Assembly (NCBI GenBank): GCA_020635115.1
Contig: JACKAK010000001.1
Location: 62,001 to 126,000, forward strand
Reading direction: 5' to 3'
Source of the DNA: Halobacteriovoraceae bacterium
Lineage (GTDB): Bacteria; Bdellovibrionota; Bacteriovoracia; Bacteriovoracales; Bacteriovoracaceae
Length of the DNA: 64,000 bases
Shown here: piece after piece, positions 7,222 to 17,048 of the stretch
Layout: every line of letters begins with the position of its first letter
Position numbering within the stretch: the first letter of the stretch is position 1
Position numbers and translations under genes: made by a program
Notes under the pieces: model-generated
Database searches by the model: none
What the model saw: only the letters and a program-made list of their open reading frames with translations
What the model was told of the DNA's origin: nothing

Positions 7222-10200
7222 ATGAGTTTATCTTCGATTTCTATAAGGAACCCTGTTTTTGCTTGGATGATTATGGTCTCTCTCATTCTATTTGGAATTC
7301 TAGGGTTTCGTGAATTAGGTATTAATGAAAATCCAGATGTTGATTATCCCTCAATTTCTATTTCATACACCTATGATGGAGCAACTCCTGAAGTTGTTGA
7401 AAAAGACATTTTAGAACCAGTTGAGTCTGTTCTTGTTTCAATGCAAGGTATAAAAGATATGACCTCAACTGCTGGACGTGGACAAGGGAGTATTGAACTT
7501 GAATTTACCTTAGAAAAAAATATTGATTTTGCTCTTCAAGAAGTCCAAACATTGTTAGGTAGAGCACAAAGACAGTTGCCTGATACTATAGAAACACCCA
7601 CTGTTACAAAGTCAAATGCTGCAGATGACCCAATTCTTTATCTTGCTATTACATCAAAAACTTTAAATGAGCGCGAACTAAATATCTTATTTAAGGATGG
7701 AATTGTCGATCAATTGACAACTGTTGAAGGAGTTTCAGAAATAAGAGCATTTGGTTCACAAGACCCGATGATGAGAATTGATGTTGATGCAAAAAAACTT
7801 CGCTCTTATCAGTTAACTCTTACAGACATCACTGAAACGTTGAAAAGAGAGCATGTTGAACTACCTGCTGGGAAATTTGAAAATGTTGAAATGGAAAAAA
7901 GTTTAAGAATACTAGGAGAAGGTAAAACTGTTAACGATTTTAGAAATATGATCATTGGCCGTAGAGGTGGTAGGGCCAACTATATTCCGATTAAACTCTC
8001 TGATGTTGCAAATATTTATCAAGGAGTTGCAAATCGAACAAGAGTTTCCAGAGTGAATGGAATACCTTCGTTGTCGATGCCGATTTATAAACAAAGAGGA
8101 GCAAATGCAGTAGAGGTTGCAGATAGAGTTAAAGAAAGAGTTCAAGAAATATCTAGCTCATTACCCCAAGGGACAAATCTTTCGGTCAATTTTGATAGGA
8201 CTACATTTGTCAGAATTTCAATTAATGAACTATTACAAAACTTAGTTATTTCTGCGCTTTTAACCTCTCTTGTTTGTTGGTTGTTTTTAAATTCAGTCTC
8301 GGCGACAGTGAATATTTTGCTCGCGATTCCAACTGCCATTATTGGAACTTTTGCTTTTATGCATTTACTAGGATTTACACTCAATACTTTCTCCTTTTTG
8401 GGACTCACTTTGGCCATTGGGATTGTTGTTGATGACGCCATAGTCATGCTAGAAAATATAGTCCGATATGCAAATGAAGGATATGATAAGGTTCAGGCCT
8501 CATTCAAAGGAAGTCGAGAAATCACTTTTGCAGTCATAGCTACTACTGCTGTTTTAATCGCAATTTTTTCTCCAATCACACTTATGCCTGGGATTGAAGG
8601 ACGATTTTTCAATGAATTTGCACTTACACTTTGTATAGCAGTAAGTTTGTCATCTGTAGAAGCATTAACTCTGGCCCCAATGCGCTGTTCTCAGTTTTTA
8701 GATGTTAGCTCTAAAGGTTTATTTATTCACCGAATTGTTGATCGGGCCGTGGAGTGGGGAAAGAACTTTTACATTAAGTGTTTAACATATTCCTTAAAAC
8801 ATAAAACAATTATTCTCGCATCGGCATTAATATTTTTTGCGGCCTCTCTTTTATCACTCAAGTATATTGATAAAGAATTCTCTCCAGAGTCTGATAGAGG
8901 TTTTATGTTTGTCATCTTTATTGCTCCAGATGGAAAAAGTATAGATTACACAAATTCAAGAGTAAAAGAATTTGAAAAAATTGTAATGGCCCATCAAAGT
9001 GTTAGAAAAGTTATTGTTGCGGTTGGTGGTGGGCGTGGAGCAACCTCTGGTAATCGAGGATTTGGAGTTATCATCTTAAAAGACCTTGAAAAAAGAAGTA
9101 AATCCCAATTTGAAGTTGCTGATGAATTACGAAAACAGTTTAAAGAAATCAAAGGAATTCACATTATCGTTAGGGATAGAATGGGTTCTGTTATAGGAGG
9201 ACGAAGAGGTAGTCCAATTGAATTTACGATTACAGGGCCTAGTTTAGAAAAACAAAAAGAACTTTATAAATTGATAAGCAAAGAGATGGCCGATTCTCAA
9301 TTAATGGTCGGTATTCGTTCAGATGATGTTGGAGAGTTACCAGAAATTCATGTCGTTCCTGATCGTAAGAAGGCACAGGATCATGGTGTTGAAATAAATA
9401 CGATTGCTTCAACGTTAAACATTGGGATTGGAGGAATCAGCGCTGGAAAATACACTGAAAATGGCAGACGTTATGATCTTTTTGTACAATTAGCAGAAAA
9501 TGATCGTGAAGAGGACAAGCTTTCATCTTTATTGCTTCAAAATAATAGAGGTGAATTTATTTCATTAAGTGATGTAGTTTCCGTTGAGCCGGCATTTGGT
9601 CCTCAAAATATTTACAGAGAAAATCGTCTTCGTGGTGTTCGAGTTGATGCGAACTTGGCAAGTGGAGTGAATCAAAGTAAAGCGATGGAGTTTGTGCAAA
9701 AAAAGGCAAAAGAGATTTTCCCTGAAAAATATTATTTGAAGTTTTCAAAAAATCTTAACGAGTCGCTCATCAATATTGTTTTAATTATGCTTTTAGGATT
9801 AGTTATTGCTTACATGTTGCTTGCGAGTCAGTTTAATTCATTTGTAGATCCATTGACTGTTTTTCTAGCGATTCCATTTGGACTCACAGGAGCTTTTTTT
9901 GCACTTTGGATGACAGGTGAAACGTTAAATATTTATTCAATGATTGGGATATTACTAACAATGGGAATTGTTAAAAAGACTTCTATTTTAATTGTAGAGT
10001 TTTCAAATCACTTGCGTGATCAAGGCATGGATTTATATGATGCTATAATCTCGGCCTGTTCGACTCGTTTCCGTCCTATCATTATGACGACTTTTACAAC
10101 TTTGGCCTCGGCCCTACCAGCGGCCTTTATAGCTGGTGCAGGAATTGAAACGAGAAGGCCTATGGCACTTGTTATATTAGGGGGAGTATTCCTTTCTACA

Positions 10201-10281
10201 GTATTTACTTTAATTGTCATTCCCTGCTTTTATGTAAGTATTGCTAGACCAAGGCGTGAAATTTTAGTTGAAATAGATTAG
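7222..10281 (+). CDS. RND (HAE1-type) efflux transporter
   Basis: The 1019-residue protein has the AcrB/MexB layout: TM1 at about 10-30, a large periplasmic loop, TM2-6, a second loop and TM7-12. It has the Asp pair of the proton relay (GIVVDDAIVMLENI, about residue 404) and the matching lysine in TM10 (MGIVKKTSILIVEF, about 917). The N-terminal block NPVFAWMIMV and the periplasmic TPEVVEKDI fit the family. It exports small molecules, driven by protons, and pairs with the TolC gene just upstream. The substrate cannot be read from the sequence. GGCC density is core-like. Confidence 0.92.
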   Translation: MSLSSISIRNPVFAWMIMVSLILFGILGFRELGINENPDVDYPSISISYTYDGATPEVVEKDILEPVESVLVSMQGIKDMTSTAGRGQGSIELEFTLEKNIDFALQEVQTLLGRAQRQLPDTIETPTVTKSNAADDPILYLAITSKTLNERELNILFKDGIVDQLTTVEGVSEIRAFGSQDPMMRIDVDAKKLRSYQLTLTDITETLKREHVELPAGKFENVEMEKSLRILGEGKTVNDFRNMIIGRRGGRANYIPIKLSDVANIYQGVANRTRVSRVNGIPSLSMPIYKQRGANAVEVADRVKERVQEISSSLPQGTNLSVNFDRTTFVRISINELLQNLVISALLTSLVCWLFLNSVSATVNILLAIPTAIIGTFAFMHLLGFTLNTFSFLGLTLAIGIVVDDAIVMLENIVRYANEGYDKVQASFKGSREITFAVIATTAVLIAIFSPITLMPGIEGRFFNEFALTLCIAVSLSSVEALTLAPMRCSQFLDVSSKGLFIHRIVDRAVEWGKNFYIKCLTYSLKHKTIILASALIFFAASLLSLKYIDKEFSPESDRGFMFVIFIAPDGKSIDYTNSRVKEFEKIVMAHQSVRKVIVAVGGGRGATSGNRGFGVIILKDLEKRSKSQFEVADELRKQFKEIKGIHIIVRDRMGSVIGGRRGSPIEFTITGPSLEKQKELYKLISKEMADSQLMVGIRSDDVGELPEIHVVPDRKKAQDHGVEINTIASTLNIGIGGISAGKYTENGRRYDLFVQLAENDREEDKLSSLLLQNNRGEFISLSDVVSVEPAFGPQNIYRENRLRGVRVDANLASGVNQSKAMEFVQKKAKEIFPEKYYLKFSKNLNESLINIVLIMLLGLVIAYMLLASQFNSFVDPLTVFLAIPFGLTGAFFALWMTGETLNIYSMIGILLTMGIVKKTSILIVEFSNHLRDQGMDLYDAIISACSTRFRPIIMTTFTTLASALPAAFIAGAGIETRRPMALVILGGVFLSTVFTLIVIPCFYVSIARPRREILVEID

Positions 10282-10302
10282 TTTATCGTTTTATAAAGCT
10301 AC

Positions 10303-11040
10303 TCAAATGTACATCTTGAAAATTCTATATATAATCCTCAGTGCAGCAATAAAAAGAGCAGATTTATATATAATTGTAAATACTCTTTCGTTTATTTTCC
10401 CTAGTATACTAACTCCTATTTTTGTACCAATAATAGTCCCTACAGACATGAACACGATGAGTGGTAAGTACGAAAAATAATCAAATTGAAGATATAAAAA
10501 TGCAGGAATTTTAAAAAGATGTCCTATAAACTGTGAAGATGCTTTCGTGGCCACAATGTTCTCTTTACTAAAATCATCTCTTAAAAAAAACACTGCTTGC
10601 ATTGGGCCAGTAGCTCCAATCAATGGGCCAAGTAAACCGGTAAAAAATCCAACAAACGCATATCCCCAAAAAGGGATTTGTAAATGAGGCATTTTTTTTG
10701 GTTTAAATAAAACATAAAAAATTAACAGTACAATTAATCCCAAAAAATATTCTGTTTGATCAATTTGTTTTATCAAATATACAGCAACAACAGTTCCCAA
10801 AGGAAGCCCAAGCAGAGTCCAATAAAAAATTGGTAAAATAATGTGTTCTCTAAGGATAAATGATCTTGTTGAATTACTTACGAGTTGAACAATTCCATGA
10901 ACCGGGACAAGATTTTGATAGGAAAAAAAGAAGGTCATTAGGGAAAGTAGAACAATTCCTCCGGCCATACCAATCGTTGCAGAAATAGTAGCAGTTAAGC
11001 CTGATAGAAATGTAAGTATCCCAATTTGAGTAAATTCCAT
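10303..11040 (-). CDS. TSUP (TauE/SafE) family permease
   Basis: The 245 residues form about eight membrane segments in two similar halves. GMAGGIVLLSLM in the first and GPLIGATGPMQAVFFL in the second are the glycine-rich entries of TauE/SafE sulfite or sulfoacetate exporters. The ATG directly follows the stop of the M32 carboxypeptidase gene with no gap, so they are probably cotranscribed. The substrate is not known. Convergent with the RND gene, whose stop is 21 bases away. Confidence 0.8.
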   Translation of the reverse strand: MEFTQIGILTFLSGLTATISATIGMAGGIVLLSLMTFFFSYQNLVPVHGIVQLVSNSTRSFILREHIILPIFYWTLLGLPLGTVVAVYLIKQIDQTEYFLGLIVLLIFYVLFKPKKMPHLQIPFWGYAFVGFFTGLLGPLIGATGPMQAVFFLRDDFSKENIVATKASSQFIGHLFKIPAFLYLQFDYFSYLPLIVFMSVGTIIGTKIGVSILGKINERVFTIIYKSALFIAALRIIYRIFKMYI

Positions 11041-12534
11041 TTAAATTCCTACATATCTTTCTTTTAAATGTTTTAGTAGGTACTGGCCACTTAGTTTTTC
11101 ACCTGTTGCATTTTTTAAAAGTTCGTCCATATCGTATAAGGCACCCTTACTCCAAATGTTTTTTTTCAACCAATTCTTGATTGATAAAAAATTTCCGTTA
11201 CGAATTTCTTGATCGAAATTAAGTTCTTCTTTCATTTTATTTTTTACTTGAGCAGCTATCATTGCCCCTTGAGTGTACACAGGAAAATAACCAAATCCCC
11301 CCCCTGGCCAATGAACATCTTGCATGCATCCATCTTTGTCATCCCCAAGAGTTGAAATCCCTAAATATTCAAGCATTTTTTCATTCCAAATATTAGGCAA
11401 ATCACTAATGTTTATATTCCCACTAAACAACTCTTTTTCGATTTCATATCGCATAATAACATGTAACGGATAAGTTAACTCATCTGCTTCAACTCTTATT
11501 TTACTTTTTTCTACTTTGATGAAATGTCTATAAATATTCTCTGGACTCCAGGCCAGGAGATCAAATGTTTTTGCATATTTAAAAAATGTATCGTGTACCT
11601 TTGATGAGTAAAATTTCCAAAACTCAAGTGATCTAGCAATTTGCATTTCAAAAAAAAGACTTTGACCTTCGTGAACAGCTATGCCACTAGCAGAACCTAC
11701 TGGTTCATATAAATAATCAGCGGGTAAATTTTGCTCGTAACAGGCATGTCCGGTTTCATGGACAATTCCCATAAAGGCCTGAGTAAAATCTCCATCTTTA
11801 TATCTAGTTGTAATTCTCACATCAGTAGGTACTCCGCCACAAAAAGGATGATGTGAAACGTCTAATCTTGCATGATTAAAATCAAGTCCTAGATTTTGAA
11901 TAATTTCTTCACCAAATGTTTTTTGTATTTCTATTGGATAATCACCATCAAGTGGTTTTGTTTCTTTCTGTTTTTCAATAGCAATATTTATTAAATTTGG
12001 AAGTTCTTTCTTTAAAGGTTTAAAAAGTTCATCAATTCTCTTTTGAGAATTTCCAGGTTGAAATTTATCTAATAAAACGTCATAAGGATTTGATTTTTCT
12101 TCATCACTAATTATTTGGGCCTCTTCCTTAGAAAGTTCAAATACCTTCTGTAAATACGGGATCAGAGCTTTGAAATTATTTTCTTTTCTGTATTCTTGCC
12201 ATTTGAATTCACAAGTAGAAGTGGCCCTTGAAAGTTCTTTTGTTAGTTTATTTGGGATGACTATCTGACGTGTATACTCTTTCTCTACGATTTTTAGATT
12301 TTTTACTTGCCATTCATTTAATTTTTCTTTTTTTGCATCTTCAATAAATGAAATTATATCTGGGGATGTTTTATAATCTTTAATTAAACATTCAAGTTCA
12401 GATAAAGCATCTGTTCTGGCCTCTTGGCCACCTTTAGGCATAAAAACTGCACCATCCCAATAGAGCATATTTTTAGCATGTTCAAGATTTTTAATTTTTT
12501 TGCAATGTGATTTTAAAGACTCATATTTAGACAT
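11041..12534 (-). CDS. M32 family metallocarboxypeptidase
   Basis: The 497-residue, helix-rich protein has the zinc motif HETGH in GIVHETGHACYEQ, near residue 257. Further M32 landmarks follow: EGQSLFFE and PLHVIMRYEIE, and DVHWPGGGFGYFP near the C-terminus. It removes C-terminal residues from peptides, with a zinc or cobalt ion. There is no signal peptide, so it acts in the cytoplasm. AGGAG precedes the ATG. The TSUP gene follows immediately and the secreted 508-residue protein precedes it by 24 bases. Confidence 0.92.
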   Translation of the reverse strand: MSKYESLKSHCKKIKNLEHAKNMLYWDGAVFMPKGGQEARTDALSELECLIKDYKTSPDIISFIEDAKKEKLNEWQVKNLKIVEKEYTRQIVIPNKLTKELSRATSTCEFKWQEYRKENNFKALIPYLQKVFELSKEEAQIISDEEKSNPYDVLLDKFQPGNSQKRIDELFKPLKKELPNLINIAIEKQKETKPLDGDYPIEIQKTFGEEIIQNLGLDFNHARLDVSHHPFCGGVPTDVRITTRYKDGDFTQAFMGIVHETGHACYEQNLPADYLYEPVGSASGIAVHEGQSLFFEMQIARSLEFWKFYSSKVHDTFFKYAKTFDLLAWSPENIYRHFIKVEKSKIRVEADELTYPLHVIMRYEIEKELFSGNINISDLPNIWNEKMLEYLGISTLGDDKDGCMQDVHWPGGGFGYFPVYTQGAMIAAQVKNKMKEELNFDQEIRNGNFLSIKNWLKKNIWSKGALYDMDELLKNATGEKLSGQYLLKHLKERYVGI

Positions 12535-12558
12535 AATTTCTCCTGCTTAGTAACTATT

Positions 12559-14085
12559 TTACAAGCAAGAGAAGTACTCTGTCATTAATCTGAAGTTAAA
12601 ACCTATCTTTTTTTTCTGATAAAAATATTCTTTAAAATATTCTAATGACAAACAACTTTTACCTAAAAACGTACCATATCCGTATTCTTCTAAATCTTTC
12701 AAAAGATTAAAGAGAGTAGATAATCTATTTTGAACGGATTTGTTATTTTCGAGACCTTCAGATATCAATCCAGCTCTTATCATCATCAGATCTGGATTAT
12801 TTCTTTGTTCCTTTAAGTAAATTGAATAAGATTTTTCAAGAGCAAGCTCAACATTATCGTTTTCCAGGCCCTCTATTAATTTTTTAACGATGTCATAAAA
12901 TTTGTCTAAAGACTCACCCATTAATAAATTCGCATCATCTAGTGCATCGTCAGCAGTTTTGAAGAGATCATCAATATTATTAATATTTAAGTTTTCTTGG
13001 TGTCGAATGGCCCTTGAAATTATGTTTAATTTACCAAGACCACGAGCATCACCACCTAGGACATTTACGGGAACTCCGTCTTTTTTAATGACAATATACA
13101 TATCATCACCTGAGGTAATTTTCTCTACGCTATACCCATTTTTAAATACTTTTTGTGGTTTAGAAGTGAGAAGTAACTGCAATGTATTTGCTAAACTTGT
13201 CGCAGACTTATAAGGGATCTCGAAAAAAATATCATATATTTTTATAAATGGGCCAAATCCTTTGAGATCTTCAAGAGGATATCCTTTTCTATATAGATCA
13301 ATCATTTTATCTAGATCTGCAAGAAATTGTTCATTCTTTAAATCAAGTTTGATACCATTTCTTCTCAGCTCTTCTTCGGCCCTTTTGTATTCTTCTTTTA
13401 AAAAATCTGCAACTGGTTCCTTATAATTTGGGTATTCAAATTTTGCTCTTGCATTTATGTAAGACTCTGGATAGCTGGAACCACCAGCATAATTCATAGA
13501 AAAATTAACCTTATTTCTATCAAAATTTTTATCTTCAGTGTAACTTTTTAGTTTTTTAGTAAGGAACACCCCGAAACCGTTAAGAAGTGGATTTTTAACA
13601 ATTTCGCGTGGTTTTTCTGGTACAAACTTTTTATTATAATGAAAACTAGTTACTTCATTTACACTATCACTTATAATCGACAATGGACTTTTTCTTAAGA
13701 GATTTCCTGCCTCATCTCTGTGATCGTACAAGTTTTGTAGACAAGAGGACATTGGAGTACATGTTATAAAAACTCCTTTATAATCTAGATCAAGAATTTT
13801 ATATTTGAATTTATTTTCTGCATTTCCCTCTGCTTCCAAAACCTCACAAAGTTTATTCATTATAGGTTTTGTAAAATCATCTGCAGAACCTTGCCCAACT
13901 GATGTGTTAAAACCTTTTAACCCATTAAATACGAATCTAACTCCTGGTGCTTTATCTTCTAAATATACATTTCTAGCTTTAATAATATCAATATCTTCAT
14001 CACTTCTAAGATTTATAGGACACTCTTCAGCTAAGATTATTATAGGCAAACTTAATAATAGAATAATTTCAAGAATTATATTCAT
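12559..14085 (-). CDS. Unknown secreted protein, 508 aa
   Basis: A signal peptide (MNIILEIILLLSLPIIILAE) is followed by a mixed alpha/beta body. It has six or more cysteines, some in close pairs (CTPMSSC), which fits the periplasm or outside. No known domain was recognised. The block VLGGDARGLGKLNIISRA around residue 345 could be a nucleotide or ligand site, but that is a guess. The C-terminal third is helical. The ATG overlaps the stop of the 770-residue gene upstream (ATGA), so the two are translated together and may act together. Confidence 0.6.
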   Translation of the reverse strand: MNIILEIILLLSLPIIILAEECPINLRSDEDIDIIKARNVYLEDKAPGVRFVFNGLKGFNTSVGQGSADDFTKPIMNKLCEVLEAEGNAENKFKYKILDLDYKGVFITCTPMSSCLQNLYDHRDEAGNLLRKSPLSIISDSVNEVTSFHYNKKFVPEKPREIVKNPLLNGFGVFLTKKLKSYTEDKNFDRNKVNFSMNYAGGSSYPESYINARAKFEYPNYKEPVADFLKEEYKRAEEELRRNGIKLDLKNEQFLADLDKMIDLYRKGYPLEDLKGFGPFIKIYDIFFEIPYKSATSLANTLQLLLTSKPQKVFKNGYSVEKITSGDDMYIVIKKDGVPVNVLGGDARGLGKLNIISRAIRHQENLNINNIDDLFKTADDALDDANLLMGESLDKFYDIVKKLIEGLENDNVELALEKSYSIYLKEQRNNPDLMMIRAGLISEGLENNKSVQNRLSTLFNLLKDLEEYGYGTFLGKSCLSLEYFKEYFYQKKKIGFNFRLMTEYFSCL

Positions 14086-16394
14086 TTTTTAATCTCGCAC
14101 TTTTCTAGAATTTCTTTCATATAATTTTTTATATTTTTAGGATTTACTTTTTTCCCGTTAGGGAGCATTTTACTTTGTCTTTTTCCAAGAAGATCAATTA
14201 GCCCTACAAAATATTTTAAATCTAAATCCGACATTTTTCTATTTTTTAATAGATCATCATATTGTCTAATAATTTTATTTGAAGATCTATCAATATCTTC
14301 TTCTAGATTAGTAATTATTTCTCTTTGAGTTTCATCATATCGAGCAATTTCTTCTTCCTTAAATTTTTCTTTTTTGGGTAAGGGTAAGTGATTAAATTTT
14401 CTTGTTACATCTGCGATCGCTCCGGAGACAGAGACAACACCAAGAGTTAAGGCCATTGTGTAATCAAGATATTGATCATCATGAGTTTCAACACATTCTC
14501 TATATTTTTCTCTATCTATACTTACTCCTGTTAAGCTCGCTGTATTATATGACTCACAAATGGATTCAAGTCTTGAAATTTCATTCCAAGCTAAAGTTGC
14601 AGATCCTGCTTCTGCATTAAGAGCACCTAATGTAAAAATTGGTTTTGCTGCATTTTTGACTTGTTCAGCATTTTTAATTTTATTAAGTCTAAGAAGTAAG
14701 GCCGTTCCCCTCACAAATTTTAATCCCGCAGTCCATGCTAAACCGGGAATTAACATCGTTGCTGCATCCATTGAAAGCATAGAATAAATATCGTTCTTTT
14801 CATTTAGTTCTTTATTTTTTGTAATTTCACACATTATTTCTTTTGAAATATCTTCCCCTTTTGCATAAGTTATTAACTCAGTTGTCGTAAGGGTATCATC
14901 CAAAATATTTTTAAGATATTTATCTAGTGTAATTTTTTCGCGAAATAAAGATTTACCATCTTTATCTGAATATGAATACCGATGAATCCATTTTCCTGTT
15001 GTGACCATTTGAAAATTAATTGGATTCTCTTTTGTTGTTCTCTCGTAATCTTCACTAATATTCTGATATTTTCTTTCGGCCTTCCCTAAATCTGAGATTG
15101 CACTAGTAATATCTTTTTTCATTTTAGACATGAGTTCGTCTTTATCAATTTTAAATGTTTGATCCTCAATTGCATCTTTGACACTTTTTTCTAGTCTTTC
15201 CTTTGTACTACATGATTCCTGAGAAATCCGCGATTTCATAGTCGAATTGTTTTTTTGTTGAATATATTTTTCTCGTAGAATATCAATATCTTTAATTCTT
15301 TCTCTATTCAGATTCATTGTATCGGTAATTATTCTTCTAGATAAATCAGACGATAAGAAAGTATTATTTTTCAATAAATCCATTCTCCTTTTTTGAAGAG
15401 GGATTATTTTCCTGAGATAGAATTCTCTATCTTTTTTTGAGCATGAGTTTTCTATTTGCGTTGGATTTATTTCATCTATATCATTTGTGATAGAAGGTAT
15501 ATCGCTACAATCAACAATGGTTTTCGACAATAGCTCAGTTTGAAATTCTAATTCAATAAAATTTCTTAGTGTCAATGATTGCTTATTACTTAATATTAAA
15601 TCCTTTTTTCTCTCTCCTAAGCTTAAAGTCAATTCGGGATCTTTGTATTGCATTTTATTCTTATATAATTTCATTAACACTTGATGATCAAGTTCTTGTT
15701 TTGTTTCACAATGGCCCAGATCCATACGAGGAACGGATTGTGTAATCCCATAATATTTATTAAATTCATTTTTTATATCTGAAATTTTATCAATATTTCC
15801 TTGTTTAGATTTTACTATTTCTTCAATATATTTCCTCAGATTTTCTTGTGCAAAAAGAGGTCGTTTGGATAAAAGTAAGGATTGAGTTTTCACAAGAGGC
15901 ATTATATTATTTTCATAATATTCATCATTTATCTCTTTACATTTTTTTTCATTTTCTTGTATTAATTCTAATTCTTTTTCGAATTTCCCCATTTTGGATA
16001 TATTACAATCGAGTAGATTTTCTTCGAGTATATTAATTTGATTTTGTAACGTCGCTAGTTGTTCTACAAATTTCACATCACTATTCGTAGGACCATTTTT
16101 TAAAAGTTTTTCTTTATCTGAAGTATACTTGATCTTAGCTTTTTTTGTATCTTCACTTATTTTTTTAGCAATTTTATTAATTTCTTCAAATCTATGCCAA
16201 TTTAAGAAGATCTTATCTGTGTCTTCACTGTTTGAGATATTCTTTAGTATTTTCTGATAAAGTTCCCCATCACATATTATGGCATTATTTTCAGACATGC
16301 ATTGTTCTTGAACTTCTTCAAACCATTTTGCCCAGAATCCAAACGAATCTGATATAGAAATAAATAATAAAAAAGTTAACTCTAACTTTTTCAA
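14082..16394 (-). CDS. Unknown secreted coiled-coil protein with hydrophobic segment, 770 aa
   Basis: The start is TTG at 16394, with GGGGG as ribosome site. A signal peptide (LELTFLLFISISDSFGF) precedes about 450 residues of charged, coiled-coil-like helices. Around 540-680 come two hydrophobic stretches (AATMLIPGLAWTAGLKF and MALTLGVVSVSGAIADV). A charged tail follows. The layout (leader, long helices, paired hydrophobic patch) resembles the middle of the 1255-residue protein at 25791, but I cannot show homology. The 508-residue protein is coupled behind it. The function is unknown; a role at the surface or against other cells is possible. Confidence 0.6.
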   Translation of the reverse strand: MKKLELTFLLFISISDSFGFWAKWFEEVQEQCMSENNAIICDGELYQKILKNISNSEDTDKIFLNWHRFEEINKIAKKISEDTKKAKIKYTSDKEKLLKNGPTNSDVKFVEQLATLQNQINILEENLLDCNISKMGKFEKELELIQENEKKCKEINDEYYENNIMPLVKTQSLLLSKRPLFAQENLRKYIEEIVKSKQGNIDKISDIKNEFNKYYGITQSVPRMDLGHCETKQELDHQVLMKLYKNKMQYKDPELTLSLGERKKDLILSNKQSLTLRNFIELEFQTELLSKTIVDCSDIPSITNDIDEINPTQIENSCSKKDREFYLRKIIPLQKRRMDLLKNNTFLSSDLSRRIITDTMNLNRERIKDIDILREKYIQQKNNSTMKSRISQESCSTKERLEKSVKDAIEDQTFKIDKDELMSKMKKDITSAISDLGKAERKYQNISEDYERTTKENPINFQMVTTGKWIHRYSYSDKDGKSLFREKITLDKYLKNILDDTLTTTELITYAKGEDISKEIMCEITKNKELNEKNDIYSMLSMDAATMLIPGLAWTAGLKFVRGTALLLRLNKIKNAEQVKNAAKPIFTLGALNAEAGSATLAWNEISRLESICESYNTASLTGVSIDREKYRECVETHDDQYLDYTMALTLGVVSVSGAIADVTRKFNHLPLPKKEKFKEEEIARYDETQREIITNLEEDIDRSSNKIIRQYDDLLKNRKMSDLDLKYFVGLIDLLGKRQSKMLPNGKKVNPKNIKNYMKEILEKCEIKK

Positions 16395-16422
16395 AAAACC
16401 CCCGATAATAACAATTTATCGG
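16393..16422 (-). terminator. Hairpin with T-tract overlapping the 770-aa gene start
   Basis: On the minus strand CCGATAA (16422-16416) and TTATCGG (16408-16402) form a 7-bp stem with a 7-base loop. GGG and six T follow, and the last T residues are part of the TTG start codon. It can end transcripts of the lipoprotein gene. The GGGGG ribosome site of the next gene is partly in the 3' arm, so folding would also block translation. Confidence 0.5.
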
Positions 16423-16455
16423 TGATTTTTCCCTACAATCTTATTTTAATAGGGG

Positions 16456-16866
16456 TCATAGAGTTTTTTGTTGATTAATATTGTCAGAGTTTAAACTCAA
16501 AATAAGCTTTTGATTTTGATCATACTCCTCACTCTCTCTTTCCTCAAAGACAGCAATGATATTTACATCATTTTCACTGGAAATAATGCATTCTTCATCG
16601 CCATAACAGTCTCCGGCCCAATGAGAAAAAATGTAACCATCTGCTGAAATAGCTTTAAACTTGACTATTTTTGAAGGTGAAACAGTTAAAATACATTCAG
16701 TCTCACATGAAAGATCAACATTTTCAGCATTTATTAGACCTTTACCTTCAACTGTTATCGATATATTTTTGAACGCAAAACCTTTCTCTATGTCATCTGT
16801 GTTGCACGAGACAAATAAGATTAAAGACAAAAAAAATAAAAAAGCCACTTTTAATCGAGGTTCCAA
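16456..16866 (-). CDS. Lipoprotein with bacterial-repeat (InlB-like) domain
   Basis: The start is TTG at 16866 behind AAGGGGGAATT, a strong ribosome site. The signal peptide ends in the lipobox LFVSC, so the mature protein is lipid-anchored. Residues about 33-110 have the pattern GKGLINAENVDLSCETEC then FKAISADGYIFSHWAGDC. This matches the bacterial repeat domain (G-x-V, gyxFxxWxGxC) found in surface proteins. Four cysteines could form two disulfides. The role is probably structural or adhesive. The downstream hairpin separates it from the 770-residue gene. Confidence 0.7.
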   Translation of the reverse strand: MEPRLKVAFLFFLSLILFVSCNTDDIEKGFAFKNISITVEGKGLINAENVDLSCETECILTVSPSKIVKFKAISADGYIFSHWAGDCYGDEECIISSENDVNIIAVFEERESEEYDQNQKLILSLNSDNINQQKTL

Positions 16867-17048
16867 AATTCCCCCTTAAAAGCAATTACAATCCTAGTGT
16901 CCATTTTACCTCGAAAAGACACTACAAAATAGATATTTGAAGCACAAATTTATTTCTATAAAAAAATCAGTACTTTAAAGAAGTAACTTGTTTAAAAAGG
17001 GTTTTATTAGCGCCAAAAAAAAGACACAGATGAGCTATTTATTTGAAT

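Noticed and set aside
7912..8447. Minus-strand frames inside the RND gene
   Set aside because: They are antisense shadows of a strongly conserved transporter, with no start signals of their own.
14402..14787. Plus-strand frames opposite the 770-residue gene
   Set aside because: Composition and lack of ribosome sites mark them as shadows.
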